DNA from: Blastobasis lacticolella
Taxonomy: Eukaryota > Arthropoda > Insecta > Lepidoptera > Blastobasidae
Length of the DNA stretch: 64,000 bases
Reading direction: 5' to 3'
Assembly (NCBI GenBank): GCA_905147135.1
Contig: LR990049.1
Coordinates: 7,085,428-7,149,427, forward strand
Shown: piece by piece, positions 10,823 to 23,000 of the stretch
Layout: every line of letters starts with the position of its first letter
Position numbering within the stretch: position 1 is the stretch's first letter
Translations under genes and position numbers: made by a program
Notes under the pieces: generated by a model
Told to the model about the DNA's origin: nothing
Databases searched by the model: none
The model's input: only the letters and a program-made list of their open reading frames with translations

Positions 10823-13256
10823 ATGCATCTCCGCCATAAAATACTATTAGCGTTTGCAATACTCTGGAAAACCACAGAGGGCGAAAATCGTAAGTACAAA
10901 GAGTAATTGTCCTTTAATTTCGATAAAATATTTTTATTTTCAATTGTTTTTTTTTTCTCTTTTCCAGTAGCGCGAGAATCCTTAATCGCTAATGCATCGG
11001 AAAGTTTTAACTACAAAGGCATGGAAGTGCCAGATAGCCCGTTGCTTTTATTTGAACGTATGCACTTGAGAAGACTCTTGAGTACGGGCCGTGGAAAACA
11101 GAGTATCTCAACCAACTCTACTTCTGTAACATCACCATCTACCACGCCTGAACCGTCAGATTCACAATGTCAGTGCTCTTTGGGGGTCTGCAAGTGCTGT
11201 ACTGGGCTGGTGATGGACCTGTTCAACCAAAAAGCGTGTATGAAAATAACTTATCATCCAGGAGATTTCGCTTTTGATGTCGCCATGTCCTTGAATGACA
11301 GGATTTTGTACGAGAATTCCATGTCAGGTAATTTTCTTTTAAAATATATTGTGTAACTGAGCTATTCATTCATCCATACCTGAATAACTTGATGATTAAT
11401 TATTAAAATTTATTTTTTTCCAGGAAAGAGTCCTAAGCCAATATGCATAAGTCCACCGAGGTTAAATAATTTGAAAATGTGTGCAAAGTTTTACAACGTG
11501 TTCTTTCCCGGACGAAACTTTCACTTTTGTCTCGCAATGAATGGCCAATGGCGGTCTTTAGAGCTGTTTAACATCGCTTTTGACTGTTTAAGGTAATATC
11601 CGCTTTACTTATTACAGTTTTATGGCACCCAGACATAAGTAATAACTATATTTTAAGTAATATTATTGCTAACATCAGGCGGATCGTAGGCTTGAGTGGT
11701 AATCATATTATATGAAAATAAGAATGTAATTTTGATATTTTAACAACTAAAAATCATCTTTGCATTAATGTCCCGATTGTGCTCTTGCACACGAGGGCCC
11801 GGGGTCCGCTTTGATCATGATCCAGAATTTGGTAGATAAGGTAATTACAGTGGAGCCACTGCCATCTGACCTCCGTGACCCTGCTACCAGGGGAACCTGT
11901 CCAGATTGGGTCATGGTTACACTGAATGTGTTTTATCACGATATTTTCCCTCACCGTATGAGCATCAGTTAGAATATGCATAGATTAGAAAATTGTCATT
12001 GGTATATGGACGCACCGGGATTTGAACCTGGTACCTCTTGCTTACGAGTCGGACACCCTAACTGCTCGGGCACCGAGACGCTTCTCTTAACGCCAAGATT
12101 ATTATTATATTGTATCAACTAAATCCTTTAAAAAAGATTGTTGTAGAGTTAACCAAGTTCTACAAACAGAAGTTACAATGTTCGGTTGATATTGGGAACG
12201 AGTTGGGCTTTTTCCCGATAAAAATACTAATCGACATGGGCTGAGCGCTGGAGAATTATTTTGTTTACAAAACAATTATAATTATTGCTCGTATTACAAG
12301 AGTTAGTAGCGATACGTATAAGCAGTATTATGGGTAATGTTCTAATATAATATGCTAGCTGTTCCCAACGGCTTTCACCAGCACGCAGTTCGGATTTCGG
12401 TAATCTCGGAATTGTCTGTTTGTTTGTCTGTCTGTTCGCGCATCACGCAAAAAGTACTAAACGGATTTTGATTCGGTTTTAATAGTTTGTTAGCTTGAAG
12501 TCCAGGGTACAATCTAAGCCATGTTTCATCTAATTCGGGTAGGTAGAATCAGCTTGACCACCCCGTAATAGAATGCTATAGAATACGGAGGTCATTTAAA
12601 ATGGGAACGTGGGCAAAAGCTAAACTGCCATAAAAACTATTCCCACGCGGTCGAAGTCGCGGGCAAAAGGTAGTAGGAATATTTACTTATTTAATCCGGG
12701 AATTGGAATAAATAATTAATAAACCCTACTTATAGGCTAGTCGAATTTTAGCACCGCAATGAGCTCGCCACTAGTTAGTTATGTTGGACCCGAGGAGTTG
12801 GTTTGGTTGAACAGACTCAGAATTGGCACTCCGCGACGGTATATTTTTTATTTATTTATGACTAGTGGACCCGGCGCGACTTCGTTCGCGTGTACACCTA
12901 CCTACTTTACCCCTACCAACCCTTTTTTTTCATATTTATATACCTCCCTCTTCAATCGCACCTACCTATTGTTGAAAACCGCTCCGCGAAATCCTTTGCG
13001 TAGTTTAAAAGATCTTTGCGTACATAGATACATAAGAACAGAGCGCGGGAAGTTTGTACTATGTATTAACAATTTCTCCGATCTTGTTTTCAGGATGGGT
13101 GCCAACGGTATAGCAATGTTGAAGCCAGACGATGCTGGTGGCCTCGTGATCCCGAACCCGCAGGGGGGCGTCGATGCCGTCATAGATGAAGGTGACGATA
13201 TCGAAGACTACGACGAGAATGTCGTCAAGTCCCTGTTGGATATATTCGATCGATGA
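10823..13256 (+). CDS. Secreted DUF4773-like cysteine-rich protein C
   Basis: Four exons join in frame: 10823-10889, 10968-11327, 11424-11592 and 13094-13256, giving 252 aa with intron phases 1, 1 and 2. A signal peptide (MHLRHKILLAFAIL...) is followed by a short Ser/Thr-rich spacer and the ten-cysteine domain: CQCSLGVCKCC, then Cys in KACMK, PICIS, KMCAK, HFCLA and DCLRM. The tail is short and acidic (EGDDIEDYDE...) and lacks the Gly-rich or mucin-like extension of A and B. The first coding exon lies under 400 bp past the polyA signals of gene B. Intron 3 (1.5 kb) carries a tRNA-derived SINE and other dispersed repeats. Another frame stays open past the stop to 13494, but I read that as 3' UTR. 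Confidence 0.85.
11752..12084 (-). mobile_element. tRNA-derived SINE (family 1) in intron 3 of DUF4773 gene C
   Basis: It aligns along its length with the copy at 6501, with the tRNA-like head at the right end (GGATTTGAACCTGG on the plus strand, a B-box complement). A conserved body segment with GAGGGCCCGGGGTCCGC is also present. Confidence 0.75.
12358..12960. repeat. Degenerate dispersed repeats in intron 3 of DUF4773 gene C
   Basis: Two pieces are seen. One starts GCTAGCTGTTCCCAACGG near 12358 and the other is CCCGGCGCGACTTCGTTCG near 12869-12887, a core shared with 49751 and, diverged, with 51870. No coding content. Confidence 0.45.
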
Positions 13257-15647
13257 ATGGATACAATTACAGTACAAAGCGGTCAATAATGCACATCGGA
13301 TAGTTTCGGCTTCATATTTTTATACAACCAAAAGAGCAGAGAAAGACCGCCTGGTTAATGACCGTCCAGAAGGACATGAGATGCCATGCATGAAAGCCAT
13401 GCGATTGACACAAGTGGTGCTAGAAGATAGGGAAAGCGTATCCCGAAGAAGAAGAAGTGTTCGACATAGACGAGGCCCTATGAAGCTGATCTAGCCTATG
13501 TGCATTAATCTACCGCCGATGTTTGTAAGTGTAGCCAAGATTGGCGAGGGAATCTGGTACTTGTGTTTACTGTCTGCGCATAGGATTAGGTTTATTTTAT
13601 TATTTATTGTAGAAATAGGTATTGCAGAGTCATGTCATAGTCATGTTTAATTAAACTCGAAGTTAGATGCCAAATACTGATGCTAATTTAATTAAAATGT
13701 AATGTACATCTAGGTAATTGTTACAGTTTTTTACACCTCCTGCTCGATAATGTTCAATTATGTTTCATGAAATACAGCATGGCCTTACCCGCACGGAGAT
13801 AATATTCTATGAAACTACAAATGGAAAATTACAGTAAATTGAATAAGGAACGTTAAAATTCGTATAAAAATTCTTTGCATACGGGCTTTCTGAAGAGACT
13901 TCTAATTCTTACAATTTTTATGTTTTATCTAAAAAGCTGTGCCTAAAGACTATGCAGGTTGGTTTGATTGGCCGCCTTGCGCCTCCGCCGCGTCTCTTCT
14001 GTATAAAGTACGCCCTGCTCAAATTGTGGAAATAGAATAAGTGAAATGAAAAATGTGTTTCGTGTTATTAAAATATCGTGAAGCGATACTGATTTAACTC
14101 TGGGGTTTGCTAAATCAGACGCTGTCATTGATTTATTTATTGTCTCACAGATGGTGTGAAAAGTAAAGTATTCACCTCTGGGATAAGGCTGTCTTAATCT
14201 TGGGTGGTTTGACCCCCTCATTGTACTCAGGACTCCACATAATTACTCCCTCGCTACGCTCAGGATCCAATATGGAGCCTATGACGGAAGACAGTCTGCT
14301 TTATCCCCTTGGTGTGTAATTCAATACTAAGTTACCTCTCCTATACCACTGAATATCTACGCAATATTCTAGCATTTTTGTTAATGTTAACCTAGTATGT
14401 AATAGACGCTAATTAGATTAGAACAGTGTCATGGGAGACTACATTATATTGTCTTATTAAGATATTTTAAATGTTAATGTGTCCGTTGTCTGTAATTGTA
14501 ACTGTTATTGTGTCGTGGTGTGCTATGTGTAATAAATGTATTTTCTTTCTTTCTTCTTAATTAATATAATAGAGTACAATATACTAAAAATAAATTATTT
14601 ATTAATAACTTTCGTGATTTTTGTTTTAATTATTTACGTGTAAGTTATTCATTAAGGTATACATAGTTATATTCCTATTTGGACTTTAAAGTGTTCAAAC
14701 GATGGTTTCCTGGAAAGTAGGTATACCATAGAGTTCTTTAAGACAGAGATGAAAAAGTTTCTATAGAGTCGGCAACACGGGAGTGATACTCGCATTGGCG
14801 TAACTAGGGCTATTTTCCAGGGCTGGCCTGGCCCCTGAGGTCGCCGATGAAGCCAAGTCGATTCATAATGTACAGTCAGTGAACACGATCAGCCTGATTA
14901 ATACGGTACATCCTGGGGCACCAGACCATTCTGGGGTGGGCACGGACCACCCGGCCCCCCCTCTTCCTACGCCTATGGAAACTCGCCGAAAGACTGCTGG
15001 GCATAGGCCTCCCCCAGAAATCTCCACAAAGGCCGGTCCTGAGGCTTCCGATCCAGCCGTCGATCTATACCAGGTCGTCGGTCTACCTTGTGGGAGGCCT
15101 GCCCACGCTGCGTCTTTCGGTACGTGTTCACTAATCGAGAACTTTACTGTCCCATCGTCCATCTGTTCTTCGGGGTATGTGCCCTACACTGACAATGCCC
15201 TAGGTAGTGTATTGTGCCCCTCGTATTGCAAACATCCATAGGCTGCGGTAACTGCTTACCATAAGCTTGTATGCCACCTTAGTGGTAAAAAAAATATGTC
15301 GAGCACAGCAACAATCAAAATCAAATTTGAAGTGCGCTTGCGTGTAGGTACAACGCAAAATTGTAATTGACTGTTCATAAATCATAATACAATAATGAAT
15401 ATTGATGCAATGTAAGGATTGTGTGATGTCAATGCCTTGTCGCATAACGATTAATTTATGTTTGTATTTCATTAAACCGGTCGTTAGCAGGCTGGTGCAG
15501 TGGTGGTGCAGGCTAGGCTTAGTAGTTTCTCTAAGGAAAGTACCGCAAATTAGATTTGTACGTGCAACCGCTAATACCTGCATTTATATTTGATTCTAAG
15601 TCGCCTATTGCACTCGTGAAGTTAAATAACACATCAAAGGCCTTAAA
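13257..15647. other. 3' UTR of gene C and intergenic repeats
   Basis: The first few hundred bases are probably 3' UTR. The stretch 13940-14560 has an open minus frame (13943-14221) and an AATAAA at 14531, and looks like a dispersed repeat. From 14700 to 15290 an LTR-less retroelement 3' end is interrupted by an RTE-like fragment. I see no gene here. Confidence 0.4.
14800..15235 (-). repeat. RTE-like non-LTR element fragment nested in another LINE 3' end
   Basis: The minus strand reads a degraded RTE C-terminal motif (the GRP-x-T-W...AGSEASGPAF region). It splits a second repeat whose halves are 14700-14795 (GTTTCTATAGAGTCGGCAAC) and 15232-15290 (CATAGGCTGCGGTAACTGCT). The undivided version of that second repeat is at 47080-47260. 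Confidence 0.5.
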
Positions 15648-18600
15648 ATGTATTGGATTTTACTGTGCTTTGTGACATTAGCTTCAGGCAACGTGTTGAA
15701 AAACAATGATGTTACCATGGAGCCGGATTCGGGCGTAGTTGAAGTTACAGCGGATGAAATGCAGGTATTTTTGTATCAATTTTGGTGATAATTTTATTGA
15801 CTTAATGTGCTTCATGAGTTTAGTTCCTAGATGGAAGGGCAATGACTAAATTTTTAAACTGTGTTTTTTATTAATGACAAAATTTTTAAATTATTTATTT
15901 TAAAATTTTTGTATTTTTTTATTGTACACAATAAAAAAATACACTAAAAAGAAAATAGTCATTGGAATATTCACTGTGAAAACGGTAGAGGGCTCATCTA
16001 AAATCGTGCCTTAATAAAAAACACAGTTTAAAAATTAGTCATAAATTAAAAAAATTAAAAATTTTTAAATTAATAATTTAATTAATTTAAGAAGACAGCC
16101 CACCTGATGGAAAGCGGTAACTGTCGTCCATAACATCTATCATTCTTGCATTTAAGTTACAAGCAACAACAATGCAGAACCACCGGTGTGGTCACTGTGA
16201 GGACTTATGCCTGTAATTGTAAAGCACACCATATGATATCGAACGCACATAAAACTCGTTTTACAAATATTTTTAAAGTTAAATTATGTAGGTTCTTTTA
16301 GCATATTTTTTATTGTAAAATATAGAAATACAAGTTAAGTGCAAGATTCGAAATGACACAATCTACTATAGTTCAAGATTTTAAATATAGAGTTAGGGTA
16401 GAGAGGTATTTGCACACTTAACTCAATGAAATAACTTAATTATAGTTATGTGTTTATTTCTCACTAACTCCTAAACTAGTTATAATTATACCAATTATAC
16501 TTGTCTACTTTTCATTCATACCTCACTACTTTTTTAGTCAATCGAATAGTTTATTTTACAAATAATTATATTTAATATTGGGCAACAACATAGCTAATAT
16601 GTTATAGGTACTAAAATCTGCTGAGTATTTTAAGGAATTGGTGTCACAAACAGGAAAAGTATGAAAAACGTGGTTTTCTTGGGTGTTCTGTATGCGCTAT
16701 TTTTTATAAGAATTAGCTAGGCATTTGACCGCAATCTGACCTGGTGGTGTCAATGCGGCTAAAGATGGAGCAAGCCTGTCTAAATAGAAACAACCTATTC
16801 TATCGAGAAGTTTCCAGACTAGGTATAATGTTGATAATTATATTCATACCACCTCCCGTATTGTTCATAATATATTATGTAAGCACCTATTCACCAAAAA
16901 GAATATACAGGTACAGGAAAGTTCCCGAATAAACTTTCTAATACTAATAAAAGTATACTTACATTCACAGCTACGCGGAAACGGATCCCTGGTATTTCTT
17001 CCCGACAAAAAACCAGTCTTGTTCCGACTGCCGTTCGCCGGCAGCGGGTGCAATTGCCAGAATAGAAAGTGTACTTGCTGCGCCTCCATATTCGTCCAGA
17101 GCCTAGACTTTGACAGGAATGGTGAGATGCTATACACTATATTCCATCCGTATTAATACTATACCATCCGTATTTAATAATCATTGTAGCGTTAATGTCC
17201 CGGTTGTGCTCTCGCGCACGAGGGCCCGGGGTCCGCGGTGACCATGATCCAGGATTTGGCAGGTCAGGTAATTACAATGGAGCGACTGCCATCTGACCTC
17301 CATGACCCTGCTACAAGGGGAACCTGACCAGATTGGATCATGGTCACACATCCAGTCGCCTGAATGTGCAGGTTTCATCACGATGTTTTCCCTCACCGTA
17401 AGAGCATCGGTTAGTATTTAACGAATGTACATACCTCAGAAAACAGTCATTGGTCCATGGCCGGAGCGGGATTCGAACCCGGGACCTCTGGCTTACGAGT
17501 CTCTAACCGACGCTCCTCCGCTACACCATCCGTATTGACACCTCCATATGCGTTTAGAGCCCAGACTTTGACAGGAAAAGTGATATGCTATAACTACACA
17601 CCAACCGCCTTCACAAACAATACTTGACTAAGTAAAGTAGCGTTACTATGCGTTCTCACAGTACTCGTATGCTAAGTAAACGCACTCCGTTCAATACGAC
17701 TCTATGATAGGTCAAATTCGTTCGTACATAGTACGATTTCGAGTTCGTACTAAAATCGATGTGTCGATGTTTTCGACTTATTGATGCAAAATCATTAATG
17801 AACATCGAGCATCCCTAGTATGGAGAGATCCTTAGGTGAAATTTTTATAACTACTAGGTACGTGTCTGGCTGTAAATATAAATCATAACGTTTTACAATT
17901 TGCAGCATGCGCACAGCTTGATCTCTCCAATCCAATAGCCAATTTCGCGGCCATCGTCAACACTACTTACATTGAGCCGTCAACAACTTCGACGACGACT
18001 GAATTGCCTAAGAGCAAAAGTTCCTTTACAGGTAAGTAAAGTCTTTCTAAATTATTTCTCCTACAATTCAAGTAACAAACAATAGTAACTTCAACAATAT
18101 ATTAACAATGTTAAAAGATTAGGTAGGATAGAAATAATATTCTTACAACAACATAAACCTTACTAATTTTACGATTCTAGCTCAATGAGAATTTCCAGGT
18201 ATTGTACGTCATACCACAAAGTAAAAATCGGCCCGCCCCAAACAGAGAGTCCAATATGAACAAAACGCCATTTCTGCACAAAGTAAAAATCGGCCCGCCC
18301 CAAACAGAGAGTCCACTGATAACAAAACGCCATTTCTGCACAAAGTAAAAAAGGCCCGCCCTAAGCTATTTTGTCGTCATACTGAGGTATGAAATGATTG
18401 TTTACACCTTTTACATGATTTCAGCTAAAAAGGAAGACTCCAGTAAGCTATCCTGCGTGACGCTCGACAGACTTAGTATAATGCAGTGGTGCGCACAAGT
18501 CTACAACCTAAAACTGAATGGTAGCAAGATGAACGTGTGTATGAATATGCTCACCTTTTGGAGGAACAAATCGATACATGTAAGTTTACTAAAAAAAAAT

Positions 18601-19473
18601 ATCCCTATGTACCTAACACCTAGAGTCACAATCATACATAAAATATATCTATCGTAGGACGTCCCCCGGTGGATGGACTTATATCTCCCGCTTTCTCAGC
18701 GAGACTTCCTTGCGTTTTGGCTCTGAGTCTTCGGTCTCCTTAGACTTCTTACGTCTTTACAAGGTCGTCCATTCATCTCGGCTAGGGTGGTTGTTACCAA
18801 CATCCGGGGGATAGGTATTACTACTACTTTGTGAAGGAAAATATGTCAATTGTGTTATTTTTGACAGATTTGATTAGCAATAAAAGTATCGGTAAGACTA
18901 ATCAAAAGTGAAGAAGCAAAGTACCTACCTACCTTTTGTGTGAAGTAGACCTGCCGTCACGAACAGGCTGATTAAGACTGACGATCCATTCGATCAAGTT
19001 GTATTTCATTATAGTTTTAGAAACCGAGAACCTTTTGTTTTGCTGTATCTCTTGTAACATATGGATTTTATCCTTGATCAAAGCACTACAATGAAAACCT
19101 GCAACGGGCACTAATGACTAAGATGTAACGATTAAACTATCGATATGATCGTGTTGTCACGTTTTGTAAGGAAAGTACTAACAATATACTGCGCCATCGT
19201 GTCTAATTGGAACGTGAAGTTAAACAAATAGTAGTAGTAGCTGCAATAGGAATACCTAAGTAGGTATTACTACGACTGTAAGTACTATAAGTATAGTACT
19301 TACAGTCGTAGTAATAACCGCTTTGTTCGCAGATCATGAAATTAAACTGCATGGACTTGGACATATCAGATTCCCTTCCTGAAAATTCGTCAAATGCTCA
19401 CCAAATCGCCGAAGAAGTGATTCAACCACGTATTACGTTTACGGTGACTGACAATAAGAAGGCCAAACATTGA
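15648..19473 (+). CDS. Secreted DUF4773-like cysteine-rich protein D
   Basis: Five exons join in frame: 15648-15764, 16971-17121, 17906-18031, 18425-18579 and 19333-19473, giving 229 aa; intron phases are 0, 1, 1 and 0. A signal peptide (MYWILLCFVTLASG...) precedes the ten-cysteine domain: CNCQNRKCTCC, then Cys in ACAQL, LSCVT, QWCAQ, NVCMN and LNCMD. A Thr/Ser-rich insert (about 20 residues) sits between the sixth and seventh cysteines, making this copy unusual. Exon 2 begins with LRGNGSLVF and ends just after the Cys signature. The introns hold a nested hairpin, a partial duplicate of exon 2, a SINE, a 62-bp tandem repeat and a perfect 52-bp palindrome. A polyA signal lies at 19528-19533. 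Function is unknown. Confidence 0.83.
15841..16044. repeat. Nested hairpin element in intron 1 of DUF4773 gene D
   Basis: Arms of about 32 bp (15842-15874 and 16012-16043, starting ATGACTAAATTTTTAAACTG) are near-perfect inverted copies. Inside lies a second palindrome, 15911-15942, with 15-bp arms (GTATTTTTTTATTGT) around a 2-nt loop. It is probably a small foldback element. Confidence 0.6.
17175..17524 (-). mobile_element. tRNA-derived SINE (family 1) in intron 2 of DUF4773 gene D
   Basis: A full-length copy in the same orientation as 6501 and 11752, flanked by the direct repeat ACCATCCGTATT at 17163-17174 and 17525-17536. It separates exon 2 from a decayed duplicate of the end of exon 2. 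Confidence 0.8.
17536..17595 (+). pseudogene. Partial duplicate of exon 2 of DUF4773 gene D
   Basis: The segment CCTCCATATGCGTTTAGAGC, then CCAGACTTTGACAGGAA, mirrors the end of exon 2 and its donor at 17079-17140. The donor GGTGAG has decayed to AAGTGA, so it cannot splice like the original. Confidence 0.65.
18217..18368. repeat. 62-bp tandem repeat, about 2.5 copies, in intron 3 of gene D
   Basis: Units start at 18217, 18279 and 18341, each beginning CAAAGTAAAAA followed by GGCCCGCCC. The first two are nearly identical; the third is cut short 60 bp before exon 4. Confidence 0.8.
19265..19316. repeat. Perfect 52-bp palindrome near the last acceptor of gene D
   Basis: Two exactly complementary 25-bp arms flank a 2-nt loop (AG at 19290-19291). 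The left arm begins TATTACTACGACTGTAAG. The structure ends 16 bp before the acceptor AG of exon 5. Confidence 0.8.
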
Positions 19474-20064
19474 TTATGCTACATGACGTTCTATTGTACC
19501 TGTATTTAAATTATTGTTACTTATTGTAATAAAATAATAATATTTATTTGTGTGTGTAATATTATTGAATTATTTGAAGTGTAAGTATATATAATTATGC
19601 AGAAATGACGTGTAGTACTGGTAGAGAAAGTCAGTTACAGTCACTTTTACAATTCAACACACGCGTTTTGTCACAATAACTTTTTCAACGCTTTCAATGT
19701 TAAATTATTCAACAGACTGAACGAATATGAACATTATAGGTTTTTATGACATACCTACTTATATACGTAGAAGAATTATTTAAGAAGTTTATATTGTTAT
19801 TACGTAGTTTTCACCTCATTTATCTCGTCAATTCCTCGTGAGAGTATGCAATATCCACCGTGAAATTGATATGGTCATTACCAACGGTGGCGGCGCGCGC
19901 AGGAGTTTCTCTAGAAAGTCCCGAGAGTTAGTTGCGCCCGCGCAGCGCATCGCATGCATACAAATGGTGCACCGGACTACTACGCGGTATAGGTTACCGT
20001 CGACCGGTGGTCACTCGCAAACGGTCCCTAGAGACAGTTGCCATTAGTCTATAGTTACGGAAAC

Positions 20065-23000
20065 ATGGAAATTAGATCGGTGATTTGGGCGTGCCTGGTG
20101 ATGGTGTCGGGTGAGTAACCTAATTTGAATTTTGAAGCGGGGGTTGTAGAGTGAGATTTTGTTTGCTATACCTAATTTGATCTAGTTCTCTATAGAGTAA
20201 GTAGCAACTTAATCAAAATAGAAAATATATACAGTTATTATGTGCTTTCAACTCAAGACGTGCGAATAAATATTTTAAGTACGACTTTTTTATTATAATA
20301 GTTTACCTTATCGCGCCTAAGGGCTGAGATAATATTTCAAATTATTATTATTTTTGTTTTAATTTTCATTTAACGTCCGTAAAATGTAATTCATTACAGG
20401 CTTCCATTCAGTTGTGGCCAGAAAGGATGTGGCCAGAGGCGCAATGGATTCAGGCAATATAATGGACGTCACGGACTTCTCTGTTTACTACGATTTGGAG
20501 ACGAATGAGGTAAATATAAACGTACTTAGATACTAACTATTATAGTGTGATGATCTTGCCTTACATAAATTAAATCTAAGTATACTAATGCTAGGTATAC
20601 GGAGGAAAAGTGGGTGAATGTTTGTATTGAGAATAATCGCCGAAAACATTAAACCTATTTCGAAAATTCTATTACTAACAGGAAGCCACATTATTTCTGA
20701 GCCCCATAACCCTAATAATACTTTTGGCCCCGGAAAAATGTTTGGATCCCGCGGGATCGCGGGATAGTAAGATCCCAACCGCGAGTCGGTGAAAATAGTT
20801 ACCTACATAATTTAATTTATCCCAGATACGCGTAAACGCTGCTAAATCCACTTAGGAAACCCATAAGCAAGTTCCTACCCCTACTTACAATGTTTGACGG
20901 ATGCCTACCTACTTATTAAACGTAGATTCAGCTCAATTCCAATAGCAAGTTTACCTTAAATTACAAATCCAAATGGCAAGTTTTGAAAATTGTCTTTTGC
21001 ACAGCAGTCAAATACTCACTATGTTTTAAAGACGTCACGAATTCATTAAATGTTTGACTATATTAACCTACGCCGTATTACCTTACCTACCTTAATACAA
21101 AAGCTATTACTATGAGTTTTAGCAGTAATGGCTTCCAGTCTGAGCAGTTAGTAGTCCTCTATCTACTGCATTTCTATTAATAAAATAGTAATTCTGAAGT
21201 TATGTTCCGGTTAGACAGGTCGCATGTCAGTTGGTAGGTATGCTATATACAGGAAAGGGCATAAATAAAATGTTAATATTTTATGTAATTGGCTTAGAAC
21301 TTGTACCTATTCATGGGACTAAAGATAGAAAATACAGTCATTCACCGACCGGGCAAAGTGTAGAAGGAGTGGAAAAGCATATTATACCCTGGCCGGGATT
21401 TACCAATCGAATGATGATGATGATGATGACTTCTATCTGTTATCTGTAGCCTTATCTACTAACATAGGATGTCCTCTCCATGTCTGTCATACCGATCAAC
21501 TTTGTGCTTGCATCCATCGCCTTCTTTCCTACGAACATGACATCTTCTACCCATCTCCGGGTTGTTACTAGTAACAAAATCATCTTTGCGGAATCTGCGT
21601 ATGAAATATTAGCTAAGCCAACTACACTTATAAGTTTTTTGACTATTTTTGTGATGCACTACAAAACAGTTTTCTTTTCTTATAATAGATGGTATTGCTT
21701 CTCGCCATATTACCTACATGATTTTAGGTCGATGAGAAGTACCCTGTTGCTTTGATTCCCTTGCGAAGGTCGAAATTACTACATACAAACATACATAAAG
21801 TCACACATTTTTCCCGTAGGGCTAGCCAGAGACCACATTTCAACGTAAATAAATAAGTCTTACATTTCCAGACAATAACGAAGATGATGCCCAGACCGTG
21901 GTACAGGCCCGGATGGATGCTGCGCCTACCCTTCACTGGTGGCAAATGCACGTGCGAAGATCTCCTATGCACGTGCTGCACCGGAATACGGATACCGGCG
22001 TTCAAATTTGACCGACGGAGTGAGTATGCACACGTTATCTTAGTAGGTATAATATTTTACTGCGGTACCGATTACTAGCCTTAGGTGTGATTATAACATG
22101 TCTGAGAGGGAATTATAACAACAGTGATATTTTTAAATTACTCACTGATGAACGAGTAGATGATATAACTGTCGCCCATAACATCCACGGTTTATACGCT
22201 TAGGTTCCAAGTGAGTGCAGAAAAGCAGATGCATTGTCATTGTCATTAGAGGAAGAGTCCTCACATAGAGATGTGCTGACTATCCTTGACGGAACATAAC
22301 AGCGCACTTGTTACTTGTCGGGAGAAATAGATAAAAGAGTGGTTGGTACCCATCCAAGCGGACTCCTCATGCTTGATAGAGTCCTAACACCGGAATGCTA
22401 CAATGCTTTAAACTACTGAACCGCCTTTAATGAAATAAAGCTAAGAATCAATTTAGACTGATGACTTTCATATAGAAAGGCACGGCGTCAAAATTGGTCT
22501 ATCTAATCGTGAGCTACAATGCCACCAAATACACTGCAACACAGACCCATTTTAAACTTATAACACCACTCTTTTAGCACCGGGGATTTAAAGTTAGGAT
22601 TAAGAAATGAAGATGGATGATTTGAGAACTTGGGCTCACAATATGTAACAAAATATTTATAGGTGTAAGGTTCAGGATGGAACTGAAAACTATCCCACGA
22701 CTCTTTTATAGGCTGGCAGACATAACAACCATATAGCCACAATGGCCATACTCATCAATGAAAATAAAATATTACGTTATGTATTATTTGCTTAATGTGG
22801 TGTTTTATTTCTCAGCTTGTATGATGCTGAGCTACGAGCCGATTGACTCAATGATGGGCCTGGAAGTGCAGATGAATAACGCCAGTGTTTACAAAAACAC
22901 TTTTTCGGGTGAGTAAATAATGATATTTACATACATCATCATCATCTTCCTCGTCATCAGTCGACCACAACCTACTGCTGGATATACGCCACCCTCAAAT

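Noticed and set aside
13186..13494. Open frame running past the stop of gene C with an Arg-rich end
   Set aside because: It overlaps gene C in another frame and lacks its own start or acceptor. Another frame (YPEEEEVFDIDEAL) is equally open there. Best read as 3' UTR.
13943..14221. 92-codon minus-strand frame with an Arg-rich end
   Set aside because: Lies in probable dispersed-repeat DNA with an LINE-like 3' end at 14531; no supporting gene structure.
18217..18368. Possible CRISPR-like array
   Set aside because: Units are head-to-tail with no unique spacers and the context is eukaryotic; it is a plain tandem repeat.
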